Shown here: in pieces, positions 28,625 through 38,317 of the stretch
Layout: each line of letters begins with the position of its first letter
Position numbering within the stretch: position 1 is the first letter of the stretch
Assembly (NCBI RefSeq): GCF_003076515.1
Contig: NZ_CP022390.1
Location: forward strand, 1,550,001 to 1,614,000
DNA: 64,000 nt
Origin: Alcaligenes aquatilis
Lineage (GTDB): Bacteria; Pseudomonadota; Gammaproteobacteria; Burkholderiales; Burkholderiaceae_B
Direction of reading: 5' to 3'
Translations under genes and position numbers: made by a program
Notes under the pieces: model-generated
What the model was told of the DNA's origin: nothing
What the model saw: the letters and a program-made list of their open reading frames with translations, nothing else
Database searches by the model: none

Positions 28625-29698
28625 TTAAACAGCAGGCCCCTTCGCTGGCAAGAACTGAAAGGGTTTGGCTGGCTTGAAGTGCTCCAGCGCTTCACCCATA
28701 TAGACCGTGCTTTGCTCAGGTCCCAGATCCAGCTTCATGACCTTGCCCGTCTCGGCCGAAAAATCGACCTTCTTCATGTCAACCCAGAACGCACCGGGCG
28801 ACAGCACCGAATCAAAGTAATACAGGCTGCGCTGGTGGTCGAACACCGTGCGCCAGCGTGTCGACGAGTTATTAGGCTGATCGGGCACCGTCATGCCGTA
28901 GGGGGTGGACGCATTGCGCATCACGCTCAGCACGCTGGCCACGGCCTTGTCATCGCTCAGATTGCGTGGCACGGCATCAATGTAGAAAGAAGCGCGAGCA
29001 AAGCGGTCGGCGGCACGGCTGGTGCCCGGCAACATATTCATGCCTCCTACCGACTGCCAGTAATCACGAATAGCCAATTGCTGGTCAAAAGTCGGCGAGT
29101 TCGTCATCACCTGATACTTGCGGCTGTGATGGATATGCTGCTTGCCATCGATGTACTCAATAATGGCACTGTCACCAGAGGAGTCCGACATGGACAAATG
29201 CAAGGTCGCCAAACGCTCTTCATTGGGAACCTTGTCGCTGATCACCACGAAGGGGGTCTTTTCCAAGGCAGCCACCGCTTCAGCCACCGTTGCGAAGTTA
29301 TCCAGAACATATTGCCCCCACAAGGACATGCTCAAGGTTTTGTCACCTTTTTGAGGGGTGGGGTACTCCGACTCCACCAACCACAGCAAATTGACGTTCA
29401 GTCCCTTTTCATTTGCTCCGTCTGTCGAGGCCAGGTCGTAACCCGAAGCAATCACGCTGCCATATTTGGATGTCCATTCAATCGACGATGGACCTGCTTC
29501 ACCGCTGCGCTTGGCGCCACGAGGAAAAATCCAGAGGTTGGTTCCAACGTCCAGCTTCCAGTCCATGGAACGACCGGTAATCACCTGACCGTTATCACCC
29601 AGAAAAACAGCTCGAGTACACGCCTGAGAGGCCGCAGGCACCAAAGCCAGCCCAACTGCGCAAGCCAGCAAAGTACGACGACATTTTTTTAGCAACAT
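28625..29698 (-). CDS. Secreted choloylglycine hydrolase / penicillin V acylase-family amidase
   Basis: A 357-residue Ntn hydrolase. A signal peptide (residues 1-26, ending PAASQA) is followed directly by Cys27, which becomes the N-terminal nucleophile (CTRAVFLGDNGQVITGRSMDW). The family splits linear amide C-N bonds in bile salts, penicillin V or, in several Gram-negative members, N-acyl homoserine lactones. The export signal puts it in the periplasm. Substrate cannot be set from sequence alone. It is divergent from a TonB receptor gene, with 235 bases between start codons. Confidence 0.9.
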   Translation of the reverse strand: MLLKKCRRTLLACAVGLALVPAASQACTRAVFLGDNGQVITGRSMDWKLDVGTNLWIFPRGAKRSGEAGPSSIEWTSKYGSVIASGYDLASTDGANEKGLNVNLLWLVESEYPTPQKGDKTLSMSLWGQYVLDNFATVAEAVAALEKTPFVVISDKVPNEERLATLHLSMSDSSGDSAIIEYIDGKQHIHHSRKYQVMTNSPTFDQQLAIRDYWQSVGGMNMLPGTSRAADRFARASFYIDAVPRNLSDDKAVASVLSVMRNASTPYGMTVPDQPNNSSTRWRTVFDHQRSLYYFDSVLSPGAFWVDMKKVDFSAETGKVMKLDLGPEQSTVYMGEALEHFKPAKPFQFLPAKGPAV

Positions 29699-29889
29699 CT
29701 TTCTCTCCAGAGACGGCTAGCCGCCCAATCAATCAAACAAAAAACCGACTGTTTAGACAGCCGATACATTGGACACGGGTGTAACAAAAACAGGATTAGG
29801 ACAGCGCGTCAAGCCAAGTGACAAGTTGTGGCAGAAGACCTACAGATACATGAAAAAGAGCTCTCTTGATTTGAGAAACACAGTGTTTA

Positions 29890-29915
29890 GATAATAATAA
29901 CTGTTCTCATTATTG
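29890..29915 (+). promoter_or_regulatory. Candidate Fur box at the TonB receptor promoter
   Basis: GATAATAATAACTGTTCTC (29890-29908) agrees with the 19-base Fur consensus at 13 positions by my count, and ATTATT follows. It overlaps an AT-rich -10 region downstream of TTGAGA (29871-29876). A 13-base palindrome AAACAC-A-GTGTTT (29876-29888) abuts it. Confidence 0.45.
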
Positions 29916-29933
29916 TTCCTTATTCTGATTTTT

Positions 29934-31946
29934 ATGTCTCTCTTGTTTCCTCTTTCTCCGGCTGCCCGTGCCGTAGCCATTCTTGCTGGCTCCATCGCCC
30001 CCTTCTCCTGTGCCTTGGCTCAACAAAGCGTCAACCAGCTCGACAATATCGTGGTTACTGCTTCCGGCTTTGAGCAAGCGGTTCAAGATGCCCCCGCCTC
30101 CATCAGCGTCGTACCACGTGCCGAACTGGAAAAGAGAGCCTACCGTGACGTCACCGACGCCTTGCGAGATGTACCTGGCGTGGTGATCACAGGTGGTGCA
30201 AGTGGTAGCGATATCAGCATTCGTGGTATGGCTTCGGCCTATACCCTGATCCTGGTTGACGGCAAGCGACAAAACTCGCGTGAGACACGTCCCAACAGCG
30301 ATGGTGCCGGTATTGAGCAGGGCTGGTTGCCTCCCATGCAGGCAATCGAACGTATTGAAGTGATTCGTGGTCCCATGTCCTCCTTGTATGGCTCAGAAGC
30401 CATGGGGGGAGTGATCAACATTATTACCCGCAAAGTTCACCAGGAATGGACCGGCTCGCTGCGCACCGAAGGCACCATCCAAGAGGACTCCAAGTCCGGC
30501 AATATTTATCAAGGCAATTTCTATCTGGCAGGCCCCATCAAGAAAGACATGCTGGGGCTGCAGATTTATGGCCAGGAATCCCGTCGCAATGAAGACAAAA
30601 TTCTTGACGGTTTCAACAAACAAAATACATCCTCGGGCACCGTCAAGCTGACCTTGACACCTTCGGCCAATCACGACTTTACCGCCGAGTTCTCCCGGAC
30701 TTTGCAAGAGCGAACCTCTACACCCGGCAAAAGCATGCCCGCCGAAACCTGCGGCAGAAACGGCAAATGCTCCCCCAACAGCATCTCCTCCAGCAAGTAC
30801 TCTCGCAATGTGTTCTCCGTGGGCCACAACGGTCGCTGGGGACGGGCTGTTTCCAACACCTACGTACAACGTGAAGAGATTGATAACCCCGGCCGTAGCA
30901 TGTTCCTGAAAAACACCGAGTTCAATACGCAATGGAGCCTGCCTTTAGGCGACCACATGCTGACCTCGGGCTTTCAGTATCTGCATGAGCAACTGCGCGA
31001 CAACGGCAACCAGTACAAGCCCGATGTCAATCGCCTAAGCCGTGAACAATGGTCGGTATTCGCGGAGGACGAATGGAGCATGACCGACAACTTTGCCCTG
31101 ACCGGCGGCTTGCGCATGACTCACGACGAGAACTATGGCAATCACTGGACTCCACGCCTTTATGGTGTCTGGCATGCCACCGAGCAACTGACCTTGAAGG
31201 GCGGCGTCTCCTCTGGTTTCAAGGCCCCTTCCCTGCGTTCGGCCGTGGCTGACTGGGGGCAGATCACCGGTGGCGGCGGCGTTCCTGCTGTGATCGTTGG
31301 CAACCCGAATCTGAAGCCGGAAAAGAGCCTGAGCCAGGAACTGGGCATTGTTTGGGACAACCAGAACGGTATGGTCAACAGCCTGACCTTCTTCAATACC
31401 AATTTCAAAGACAAGATCTCTGAAACTCGCCGTTGTACAGATCCGGATGGCCTGCCTAACTGCCACGTTTTCCCAGGCGATCAAGGCTACAAATTCGTAA
31501 GTGACCGCGTCAACGTAGACAAGGCCATCATGCGTGGTGTGGAGGCCTCCACAACCTGGTCGATTACCGATGACCTGCGTCTGGCCGCCAATTACACCTA
31601 CACCTACTCCAAGCAAAAGAGCGGTGAGTTCTCCGGCCAGCCTTTGAACAAGATGCCCAAGCATATGTTTAACGCCACCCTGGATTGGGATGCCAACGAA
31701 CAACTGGGCTTGTGGACACGTGTCAACTACCGTGGCAAGACTTCAGACTACCTGAGCCGCACCAGCATGGCGCAAGGCACCCCATCCTTCACCTTCCTGG
31801 ATGCCGGCCTGAACTACAAGGTCAACAAGACCACCACGCTTGGCTTTGGTATCTACAACATCTTTGACAAGCGCGTCACGGATGAAACCTTTGATGCTGT
31901 GTATGATGGGCGCCGTTACTGGGCTCAACTCACTGTCGGTTTCTAA
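29934..31946 (+). CDS. TonB-dependent ferric-siderophore receptor (FepA/CirA-like)
   Basis: About 670 residues. A signal peptide ending CALAQ, then the TonB box region (DNIVVTAS), a plug domain (ISVVPRAELEKRAYRDVTDAL, SDISIRGMASAYTLILVDGKR, IERIEVIRGPMSSLYGSEAMGGVINIIT) and a 22-strand barrel ending in aromatic VGF. The RGPMSSLYGS motif and a Cys-bearing extracellular loop (RRCTDPDGLPNCHVF) suit catecholate-siderophore receptors. I use the ATG at 29934; an in-frame TTG seven codons earlier is possible. A Fur-like site overlaps the promoter, and a terminator follows. The ligand is not known. Confidence 0.92.
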   Translation: MSLLFPLSPAARAVAILAGSIAPFSCALAQQSVNQLDNIVVTASGFEQAVQDAPASISVVPRAELEKRAYRDVTDALRDVPGVVITGGASGSDISIRGMASAYTLILVDGKRQNSRETRPNSDGAGIEQGWLPPMQAIERIEVIRGPMSSLYGSEAMGGVINIITRKVHQEWTGSLRTEGTIQEDSKSGNIYQGNFYLAGPIKKDMLGLQIYGQESRRNEDKILDGFNKQNTSSGTVKLTLTPSANHDFTAEFSRTLQERTSTPGKSMPAETCGRNGKCSPNSISSSKYSRNVFSVGHNGRWGRAVSNTYVQREEIDNPGRSMFLKNTEFNTQWSLPLGDHMLTSGFQYLHEQLRDNGNQYKPDVNRLSREQWSVFAEDEWSMTDNFALTGGLRMTHDENYGNHWTPRLYGVWHATEQLTLKGGVSSGFKAPSLRSAVADWGQITGGGGVPAVIVGNPNLKPEKSLSQELGIVWDNQNGMVNSLTFFNTNFKDKISETRRCTDPDGLPNCHVFPGDQGYKFVSDRVNVDKAIMRGVEASTTWSITDDLRLAANYTYTYSKQKSGEFSGQPLNKMPKHMFNATLDWDANEQLGLWTRVNYRGKTSDYLSRTSMAQGTPSFTFLDAGLNYKVNKTTTLGFGIYNIFDKRVTDETFDAVYDGRRYWAQLTVGF

Positions 31947-31968
31947 AAACACCGCTTCATGCAGAATC

Positions 31969-31995
31969 AAAAACGGCCCTTCACGGGCCGTTTTT
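31969..31995 (+). terminator. Terminator after the TonB receptor
   Basis: AAACGGCCC (31971-31979) / GGGCCGTTT (31985-31993) with a five-base loop, flanked by A and T runs, so it can act in both directions for the convergent gene ending at 32019. Confidence 0.85.
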
Positions 31996-32018
31996 ACAGC
32001 TCAGTTCAAACCAGCCAT

Positions 32019-32348
32019 TCAAAACTCCAGGCAGTCAAAAAACCCTGGCAATCTTGCGTAGCTGTCCATGAGCTGATCAATCAGATACGCACTGTCTCGG
32101 GTTTCCAGAGCCAACAGATTTTCCCGGTAGTCCTCATCAGCCAAACCAACCGCACTGCGGCCCGGATCAACTCGGGCACCGGCCAGAAGCTCGGACAGCT
32201 TGGGGTCTTGTAAACCCTCCAGAGCAGCGCGCAAGGCCAACTCTTGATCAGTAAAACCGACTTGCCCGCCTTGGCCAGCGTGTAACGCCGCTTGCACTAG
32301 GGGCAACAACTTATCAATATCTTGCTTGCTAAGGTAAAACACATGCAT
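32019..32348 (-). CDS. Uncharacterised 109-residue protein
   Basis: I do not recognise this protein. It is soluble, acidic and rich in Leu and Asp, begins MHVFYLSKQDIDKLLPLV, has no signal peptide or membrane helix, and ends PGFFDCLEF. Predicted mainly helical. The start is set at the ATG 32346-32348 with GGAG nine bases upstream; an in-frame extension upstream lacks support. Codon use resembles the neighbours. It stands alone, convergent with the TonB receptor and divergent from an exported protein gene. Confidence 0.65.
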   Translation of the reverse strand: MHVFYLSKQDIDKLLPLVQAALHAGQGGQVGFTDQELALRAALEGLQDPKLSELLAGARVDPGRSAVGLADEDYRENLLALETRDSAYLIDQLMDSYARLPGFFDCLEF

Positions 32349-32449
32349 GACACGTTCTCCACGGATTGGTGATCGGCTGGTCCAGCATACCGAAAGAAAC
32401 AAGGCCGGCGCTAGTACGCCATCATTTACAGAATTAAAAAAGGGAGCCC

Positions 32450-33265
32450 ATGACAGTAATGCGTAAACTCACTCACTCCCGCTGGCTACTGTTGGGGCTT
32501 TTGCCACTGACCACCCTGGCACAAGCCCAAACGACGGATCTCAATTCGGTAGCACTGCCCGAAACCAACACCTGGGGCTCCACACCTTACGCATTACAGA
32601 TCACCCCCTACGCCTGGATTACGGGCTTGTCCGGTGAATCTTCTCCATTCAAGCGCGCACCCTCGCTGGATATCGAAAAGTCCTTTTCCGATGTGCTGCA
32701 CAATCTGCGTGCCGCCGCCTTTCTAAACACCTGGGCGCGGCGCGACCGCTATGTACTCAATAGCGACCTGCTCTACGTGAACACGCGTGAAAGCGAGGTA
32801 GTGGGAGGCTTGCCCTTGGTCGGCGCCGCCCAGGGAACGGTAGACACGCGCCTGTTCATGGCGACCTTGCAAGGCGGGTATCGTGTCTATGATTCCGAAC
32901 AAGCCAGCCTGGATGCACTGGCCGGCTTTTCGTATTGGGATATTCGCACTCGTGCCCATCTGAGCACAGCGGGCCGGACCAAACACCACGAAGAAAGCTT
33001 TAGCTGGGTGGACCCCATGATCGGACTGCGTGCGTTCTACCGCTTCACACCCGAGCTGTCCACTCATGCTCAGATCCATTTAGGCGGATTTGACGTGGGC
33101 TCGCGTCTGAGCTATCAGGCCACGCTGACGCTGAACTACGACCTGTCAGAGCACTTCTCGCTTGCCGCCGGATACAAAGTGCTGGATGTGAATTACCGTC
33201 GCGCCGGTCATGTCTTTGATACTCGTATGTCCGGCCCCGTACTGGGGCTTAGCTGGCGGTACTGA
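32450..33265 (+). CDS. Exported outer-membrane beta-barrel-like protein
   Basis: 271 residues with a cleavable signal peptide (LLLGLLPLTTLAQAQ). The mature part alternates polar and aromatic residues (ALQITPYAWITGLSG, RLFMATLQGGYRVYD, SLDALAGFSYWDIRT, TLTLNYDLSEHFSLAAGYKVL) and ends in WRY, typical of outer-membrane strands with a C-terminal aromatic. I see no known porin motif and propose no function. GGGAGCCC precedes the ATG. A terminator follows, shared with katE. Confidence 0.75.
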   Translation: MTVMRKLTHSRWLLLGLLPLTTLAQAQTTDLNSVALPETNTWGSTPYALQITPYAWITGLSGESSPFKRAPSLDIEKSFSDVLHNLRAAAFLNTWARRDRYVLNSDLLYVNTRESEVVGGLPLVGAAQGTVDTRLFMATLQGGYRVYDSEQASLDALAGFSYWDIRTRAHLSTAGRTKHHEESFSWVDPMIGLRAFYRFTPELSTHAQIHLGGFDVGSRLSYQATLTLNYDLSEHFSLAAGYKVLDVNYRRAGHVFDTRMSGPVLGLSWRY

Positions 33266-33274
33266 TTGAACGGG

Positions 33275-33300
33275 AAGGGGCGGCCTGGACCGCCCCTTTT
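33275..33300. terminator. Bidirectional terminator between the barrel gene and katE
   Basis: AAGGGGCGG (33275-33283) / CCGCCCCTT (33290-33298) with a six-base loop and TTTT on the plus strand. Confidence 0.85.
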
Positions 33301-33309
33301 CCCATCAGA

Positions 33310-35385
33310 TCAAGCCATACCATCTACTTGATGACGACGTTCCCAGAAACGCGAAGCCACCTTGCCAAGCAGGTCGTCCCCGGTTTTGATAACAAACACC
33401 CCTTTGTCTACGGACACGCCCGCCCGATCCAATAGAGGCTGGGCCGCACCGTTGTGGCCAATGGCCTTCAAGTGCCCATAGGCGTCTGCCACAAAATCAA
33501 CTGCGGCCTTGTTATTACACAGCTTTGAAGCCTGCTCCTGTGTCAACAACAAGGCGACCGCATCAAAAAGCACCGACGGAGCACCAGCGATCTTTTCATC
33601 AGCGGCCAACTGGGTGCCGTCCGACAAGGTTACGCCCCCAACTTGCGGAGCAATCAGCTTGACGGCCACACCGGCCTCTTGAGCGCCCGTCAGCAACATC
33701 TCCAGCAAGCCTTTATCCGCCCCATCCGTCACCAGTATGCCCAGCATCCGGCCTGCAACAGGTGCTTTCTGAGCCAATATGGACAAGGCTTTAGAGGGTG
33801 GCATATCTACTGGTTTGCGGGCAGGTTTGGCAGGCGGCGGCAAATCCAGGCCCAAGCCCTGGGCTGCTCGCTTGGCCAGATCCTCATCAATCACACGCAG
33901 ATGAGAGAGCACCCGCACACGAACATGATTGAGTTGAACCTTGGATAGCTCAAAGACCAAACCGGCAATCAGATGCTCTTGCTCGACTTCCGTCTGCGAA
34001 CGGTAAAACAAACGGGCCTGACTGTAATGGTCAGCAAAAGACTCCGCCCTTACCCGCAGTTTCGCCCCGTCGTCTACCGTGCTGGGCAAGCTGCGAAAAC
34101 CATGGGCCTGGGCACGGGGGCCAGCAGACTCGCCCGCCTCATCCAGGCTGTTAGGCTCATAGGTCGCGCGGCCTTTGGGAACCTGAGTTTGCATCATGCC
34201 GTCGCGCTGCATATTACTGAACGGACAACGTGGCGCATTAATGGGAATCTGATGAAAATTGACTGTTCCCAGACGAGACTTCTGTGTATCCAGGTAGGAG
34301 AACAAACGGCCTTGCAGCAAAGGATCGTCCGTAAAGTCGATGCCCGGAATAAGGTTGGACGGCAAGAAGGCGACTTGTTCGGTCTCTGCAAAAAAATTAT
34401 CGGAATAACGATCCAGCACCATGCGACCCACAATTTTGACCGGCACGCTTTCTTCGGGAATGAGCTTGGTCGCATCCAGCACGTCGTAGTCCTGCTTGTC
34501 GGCCCACTCCTGGTCGAAAACCTGCACGCCAAGCTCCCACTCCGGGAAGGCTTGGCTTTGAATGGCCTCGTACAAATCGCGGCGCAGGTAATCCGAATCC
34601 GCGCCGGAAATCTTGACCGCTTCGTCCCACAAGGTCGACTGCAAACCCTGTTTGGGCTTCCAGTGAAACTTCACAAAATGCGACTTGCCCTTGGCATTCA
34701 CAAAACGGAAGGTATGCACACCAAAGCCCTGCATCATGCGAAATGAGCGCGGCAAGGCTCGGTCCGACATCAACCACATGACGGTATGCAAAGACTCAGG
34801 CATCAGGGAGACAAAATCCCAGAAAGTGTCATGAGCTGACGCTGCCTGTGGAAAGCCCCGGTCTGCCTCCGGCTTGACGGCATGGATCAGGTCCGGAAAC
34901 TTGATGGCGTCCTGGATAAAAAAAACGGGCATATTATTGCCCACCAGATCCCAGTTCCCCTGCTCGGTATAGAACTTGACGGCAAAGCCACGCACATCAC
35001 GCGGCGTGTCTTTGGAGCCTTTGGAACCGGCCACTGTTGAAAAACGGCAGAACACCGGCACCCGGTGTCCTTCCTTTTGAAACACACAGGCCTGAGTCAA
35101 CTCCGGAATGGCCTGCGTACATTCAAAATAGCCATGTGCGCCCGTGCCGCGAGCATGAACAATCCGCTCCGGGATGCGCTCGTGGTCGAAATGGAATATT
35201 TTCTCGCGCAGGACAAAATCTTCCAACAAAGTCGGGCCGCGCGCGCCAAATCGCAAGGAGTTCTGATTGTCCGATAGGGGCACGCCATGATTGGTCGTCA
35301 AGCCAGTTTGGCCAAACTGATGCAACTCCCCGCCTTGACCCACGGCATCCTGATTGGTCCTGGTTGAGGATTTTTTCGTCACCAT
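33310..35385 (-). CDS. katE: Large-subunit catalase HPII
   Basis: A 691-residue haem catalase with a C-terminal flavodoxin/GATase-like domain ([22 protein letters not shown] onward), the clade 2 layout. His77 in [12 protein letters not shown] is the distal histidine; Tyr364 in [12 protein letters not shown] the proximal haem ligand; the Asn is in [16 protein letters not shown]. It removes hydrogen peroxide in stationary phase. I set the start at the ATG 35383-35385, where GGAGG lies four bases upstream; the 47-codon upstream extension is not coding-like. Confidence 0.96.
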   Translation of the reverse strand: MVTKKSSTRTNQDAVGQGGELHQFGQTGLTTNHGVPLSDNQNSLRFGARGPTLLEDFVLREKIFHFDHERIPERIVHARGTGAHGYFECTQAIPELTQACVFQKEGHRVPVFCRFSTVAGSKGSKDTPRDVRGFAVKFYTEQGNWDLVGNNMPVFFIQDAIKFPDLIHAVKPEADRGFPQAASAHDTFWDFVSLMPESLHTVMWLMSDRALPRSFRMMQGFGVHTFRFVNAKGKSHFVKFHWKPKQGLQSTLWDEAVKISGADSDYLRRDLYEAIQSQAFPEWELGVQVFDQEWADKQDYDVLDATKLIPEESVPVKIVGRMVLDRYSDNFFAETEQVAFLPSNLIPGIDFTDDPLLQGRLFSYLDTQKSRLGTVNFHQIPINAPRCPFSNMQRDGMMQTQVPKGRATYEPNSLDEAGESAGPRAQAHGFRSLPSTVDDGAKLRVRAESFADHYSQARLFYRSQTEVEQEHLIAGLVFELSKVQLNHVRVRVLSHLRVIDEDLAKRAAQGLGLDLPPPAKPARKPVDMPPSKALSILAQKAPVAGRMLGILVTDGADKGLLEMLLTGAQEAGVAVKLIAPQVGGVTLSDGTQLAADEKIAGAPSVLFDAVALLLTQEQASKLCNNKAAVDFVADAYGHLKAIGHNGAAQPLLDRAGVSVDKGVFVIKTGDDLLGKVASRFWERRHQVDGMA

Positions 35386-35878
35386 ATGTCCTCCAGTCGA
35401 GTCACCTAACAAACCCCGCTCTGCAGGTTTGAATTCAGTAGTGATACGCAACGATGTGGTGTTCAGGCGAAAAAAACCAAACCAGACTGCCAGGGTGTGC
35501 CGGCACTCGGCACCAGAACCTCGCAAGCAGGGTTTGTCTGAACGATGAGCGTGAGCCTGCCATCACCGCGCGCTCCCAATAAACTACACACGTCAAACCC
35601 AGACGTGTCCTGTTTCAAGCTCACCCATTCCTTCGGGATGCACCCTATTGATCCTGCAAATCGTGCAACTTGAAACAAGGAGCAGGCACCCCGTCCTGCT
35701 GGGGTGCCCTTGGAAAAAGCCTAGGAGTTTTAATGACTTGATGTGCGAACCAATCTCTCGAAACGTAAACAAGCATGTCCACATTTTTTTCGTGACAAGC
35801 CGGTAACTGTCAGGCCCGCTCTGGCATCATGCGCATTTTCTCGCTCTATACTGAGCACGCTTTAGCGCATGCCCAAGC
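35386..35878. other. Long divergent intergenic region katE / metallophosphoesterase
   Basis: A 493-base non-coding stretch. It contains a perfect hairpin GGCACCCC (35685-35692) / GGGGTGCC (35701-35708) and a wider inverted repeat TGTTTCAAG (35611-35619) / CTTGAAACA (35669-35677). TATACT near 35849 could be a -10 for the plus-strand gene. No convincing ORF. Confidence 0.5.
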
Positions 35879-37033
35879 ATGTGCTCCGTTTCTTTTTGGA
35901 ATGATTTTGTGTTTCAAGCCACTGCCCTCGTCTTCGCTCTATATGTCGCTTGGCGACTGATCAAACCTTTACCGATCAAACCCTGGATCAAGTGGCTGTT
36001 AAGTGCCTTGGCCATTGCCGCCACCCTGCACCATTACACCGTCGCCCTGTTTTGGGGCTCCCGCGCTTCTCCGGAAATTCCCGCCCAAGTCATCATGATC
36101 CTGGGATGGGCTTTTGGAGCTGTCTTGCTGGCCACCTGCTTGACCTTGATCACCGATCTGGCAGGTTTGCTAATGCGCGTCCTGTACAAACCTGCCGGAC
36201 GGGTGCTGCTGCGCTCCCCCACCTTGCGCGGTGTGCTAGGTATCGCCGCTGTCAGTCTTTCCGCATTGGGCGTGTGGCAGGCGGTGCAAGTCCCGGAAGT
36301 AAAATCCATCGACGTAAAGGTGAATGGCTTACCCCCTAGCCTGGATGGTTTCAAGCTGATGCAACTGACCGACCTGCACGCCAGCCGTCTGCTGCAAGGG
36401 CCGTGGGTACAGGCCATCGTGGACAAAACACAGGCCTTAAAACCGGACTTGATTGCAATTACGGGCGACTTGGTCGATGGCACGGTGAAAGCTCGTCGCG
36501 AAGATGTCGCCCCCTTGCAAGCCCTGTCTGCCCCCAAAGGGGTTTGGGTCATTGCAGGCAACCACGAGTACTACACCCAGTATCAGCCCTGGATAGAACA
36601 CTTCAACAGTCTGGGGCTACGTTTGCTCCTAAATGAGCACAGCATTATTGAGCAAGGCGATGCCGCTTTCGCCTTGGCTGGCATCACGGACAAGTCAGCG
36701 GCCGTGCATGGGCAGCCCACGCCCGACGTGGCTGCGGCGGTCGCCGGCATCCCGGTCGGCATGCCCATCATCATGCTGGCCCATCGCCCCGATACCGCCA
36801 AAGAAAGCGCAGCGGCCGGCGTGGCTTTGCAACTGTCCGGCCATACACACGGCGGCCATATCTTAGGCATGCACAAGATCGTGCAAATGGCCAATGACGG
36901 CTATGTAGGCGGACTGTATCAAGTCGATGATATGCAGCTCTATGTCAGCTACGGCGCCGGGCTGTGGCCAGGTTTCCCCCTGCGTCTGGGGCGCGCCTCG
37001 GAAATTACCTTGATTACCTTGCGCGCCTCCTGA
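35879..37033 (+). CDS. Membrane-anchored metallophosphoesterase (YkuE-like)
   Basis: 384 residues. About four N-terminal membrane helices (residues 12-150) precede a calcineurin-like phosphoesterase domain with the full metal-binding series: TDLHASRL, TGDLVDG, GNHEYY, AHRPD and SGHTHGGH. Two metal ions would be bound on the side of the membrane carrying the C-terminal domain. The family includes UDP-diacylglucosamine-type and cell-envelope hydrolases; substrate unknown. The start could also be GTG at 35909; neither has a strong ribosome site. Confidence 0.88.
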   Translation: MCSVSFWNDFVFQATALVFALYVAWRLIKPLPIKPWIKWLLSALAIAATLHHYTVALFWGSRASPEIPAQVIMILGWAFGAVLLATCLTLITDLAGLLMRVLYKPAGRVLLRSPTLRGVLGIAAVSLSALGVWQAVQVPEVKSIDVKVNGLPPSLDGFKLMQLTDLHASRLLQGPWVQAIVDKTQALKPDLIAITGDLVDGTVKARREDVAPLQALSAPKGVWVIAGNHEYYTQYQPWIEHFNSLGLRLLLNEHSIIEQGDAAFALAGITDKSAAVHGQPTPDVAAAVAGIPVGMPIIMLAHRPDTAKESAAAGVALQLSGHTHGGHILGMHKIVQMANDGYVGGLYQVDDMQLYVSYGAGLWPGFPLRLGRASEITLITLRAS

Positions 37034-37055
37034 ACCTGAAACGCAAACCGAAGTA

Positions 37056-37832
37056 TCAAGATACGCTGCGCAGTGCCCGTCGACACAGGCGCTGCACAGC
37101 CGCATTATCCGGTGATTGCACCTGCCATTGAGCACATAAATCGCGCACCCACTGTGGCTGATCCTTGGCTGCATCATTCAAGAAGTTGGCCACCGAGTCT
37201 TGCACATACACGCTGTCATCCCGATACAAGGTTTCCAGAATCGGCAACATGCGCTCCGGTTCCTTTTTCAGAATAGCGATATGCGCGCACCACACTCCCC
37301 GAGGGCGCAGGGCTTCACACGCAAAGCGGCGCAGATATTCCGAGTCTGAACGTGCCCACTGCTGCAAGGTCTGAATCGATACCTCCAGCTCGGCCACCAG
37401 TTGAGGCCGTACCGCCATCCAGGCCCATTCGCGCACACCAAAATGCGGATCATCCGCCAAGGGACGCAGTGCGTCCAGACGCTGGGAGACACTTAGCGGC
37501 TCGCGCGCTCCCACCATAAAGCAAGCCCAGCCACGCACCACATCGGCCGGATGATTCAGGCAACGCATCCAGGCCATCTCACCATAGGTTTGCAGCAAAT
37601 ATTCCCCTATGGCTTTCATGCGCTTGAGAATGCCCAATTCGGCCAGGGCGTCGATGTGCTGCGCGCCCTGCTCATCCAGTTCCGGAAAAACAGTGGCCAC
37701 CAGCACACGCTGATCAATCGCCAGCGACTCCGTCAGGGTAGCGCCCTGGATTTCCCCCTTGGACAGGGCCAACAAAATATCAGCGGGTATGTCCGCGACC
37801 CTGGCATAACCCTTGCGGTTTTCTGTACTCAT
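37056..37832 (-). CDS. AlkC/AlkD-like DNA alkylation repair protein (HEAT-like repeats)
   Basis: 258 residues of HEAT-like helical repeats: RGWACFMVGAREPLSVSQRL, HFGVREWAWMAVRPQLVAEL, SDSEYLRRFACEALRPRGVWCAHI, DDSVYVQDSVANFLNDAAKDQPQWV. The RRFA..RPRGVW and SVAN.LND.AKD.P signatures belong to the bacterial DNA glycosylases that excise 3-methyladenine or 7-methylguanine lesions without base flipping. The ATG (37830-37832) overlaps the stop of the MarR gene; GGAG lies ten bases upstream. An upstream in-frame extension is MarR sequence in another frame. Confidence 0.85.
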   Translation of the reverse strand: MSTENRKGYARVADIPADILLALSKGEIQGATLTESLAIDQRVLVATVFPELDEQGAQHIDALAELGILKRMKAIGEYLLQTYGEMAWMRCLNHPADVVRGWACFMVGAREPLSVSQRLDALRPLADDPHFGVREWAWMAVRPQLVAELEVSIQTLQQWARSDSEYLRRFACEALRPRGVWCAHIAILKKEPERMLPILETLYRDDSVYVQDSVANFLNDAAKDQPQWVRDLCAQWQVQSPDNAAVQRLCRRALRSVS

Positions 37833-38317
37833 GATGCTTGTTCTCCTGCGGCCGCTTTGTTCAACAAGGTGCTTAACTGCGCGCATTCCGCCTCGGACAA
37901 ATGCCTGAACAGATTGCCTATCCACTGGGCATGTGTCCCCACCAGGGTCTTGGCCAGCTCCTCCCCCTGAGGACTGAGTTTCACCATGACGGAACGCCGA
38001 TCCGCCTCGGCCGCAAAGCGTTGCACCCAACCCGCTTTAAGCAGTCCATCCACCAAGGTGGTGACCGTTGCGCGCGTAACACCTGCCCGCTCAGCCAGGA
38101 TATGCGAGGGCATACCCTCGGGTGCCTCTTTCAGCAAAAACAAAAGCACAAAACGGGCTTCGCTCAAGCCATAGGGTGCCAACAAGGCGGCGCAGTCTCG
38201 ATCAATACGAGCGGACAAGGACAAGAGCTGAAAACAAAGAGACATTCCCTGTACGTTAACGTCCTGGTGCTGCTGTGCATGCGAGAGTAAGGCCTGATAT
38301 TTCGCTTCCAATTTCAT
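37829..38317 (-). CDS. MarR-family transcriptional regulator
   Basis: 162 residues, winged-helix MarR: SEARFVLLFLLKEAPEGMPSHILAERAGVTRATVTTLVDGLLKAGWVQRFAAEADRRSVMVKLSPQG, with the DRR wing. It overlaps the alkylation repair gene by four bases, so both form one transcript. A double palindrome sits directly upstream of its ATG (38320-38347), so it very likely represses its own operon. The ligand is unknown. Confidence 0.93.
   Translation of the reverse strand: MKLEAKYQALLSHAQQHQDVNVQGMSLCFQLLSLSARIDRDCAALLAPYGLSEARFVLLFLLKEAPEGMPSHILAERAGVTRATVTTLVDGLLKAGWVQRFAAEADRRSVMVKLSPQGEELAKTLVGTHAQWIGNLFRHLSEAECAQLSTLLNKAAAGEQAS

Noticed and set aside
35386..35526. In-frame upstream extension of katE by 47 codons
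   Set aside because: Translates to unconserved Arg/Cys-rich sequence and lies before the strong GGAGG ribosome site.
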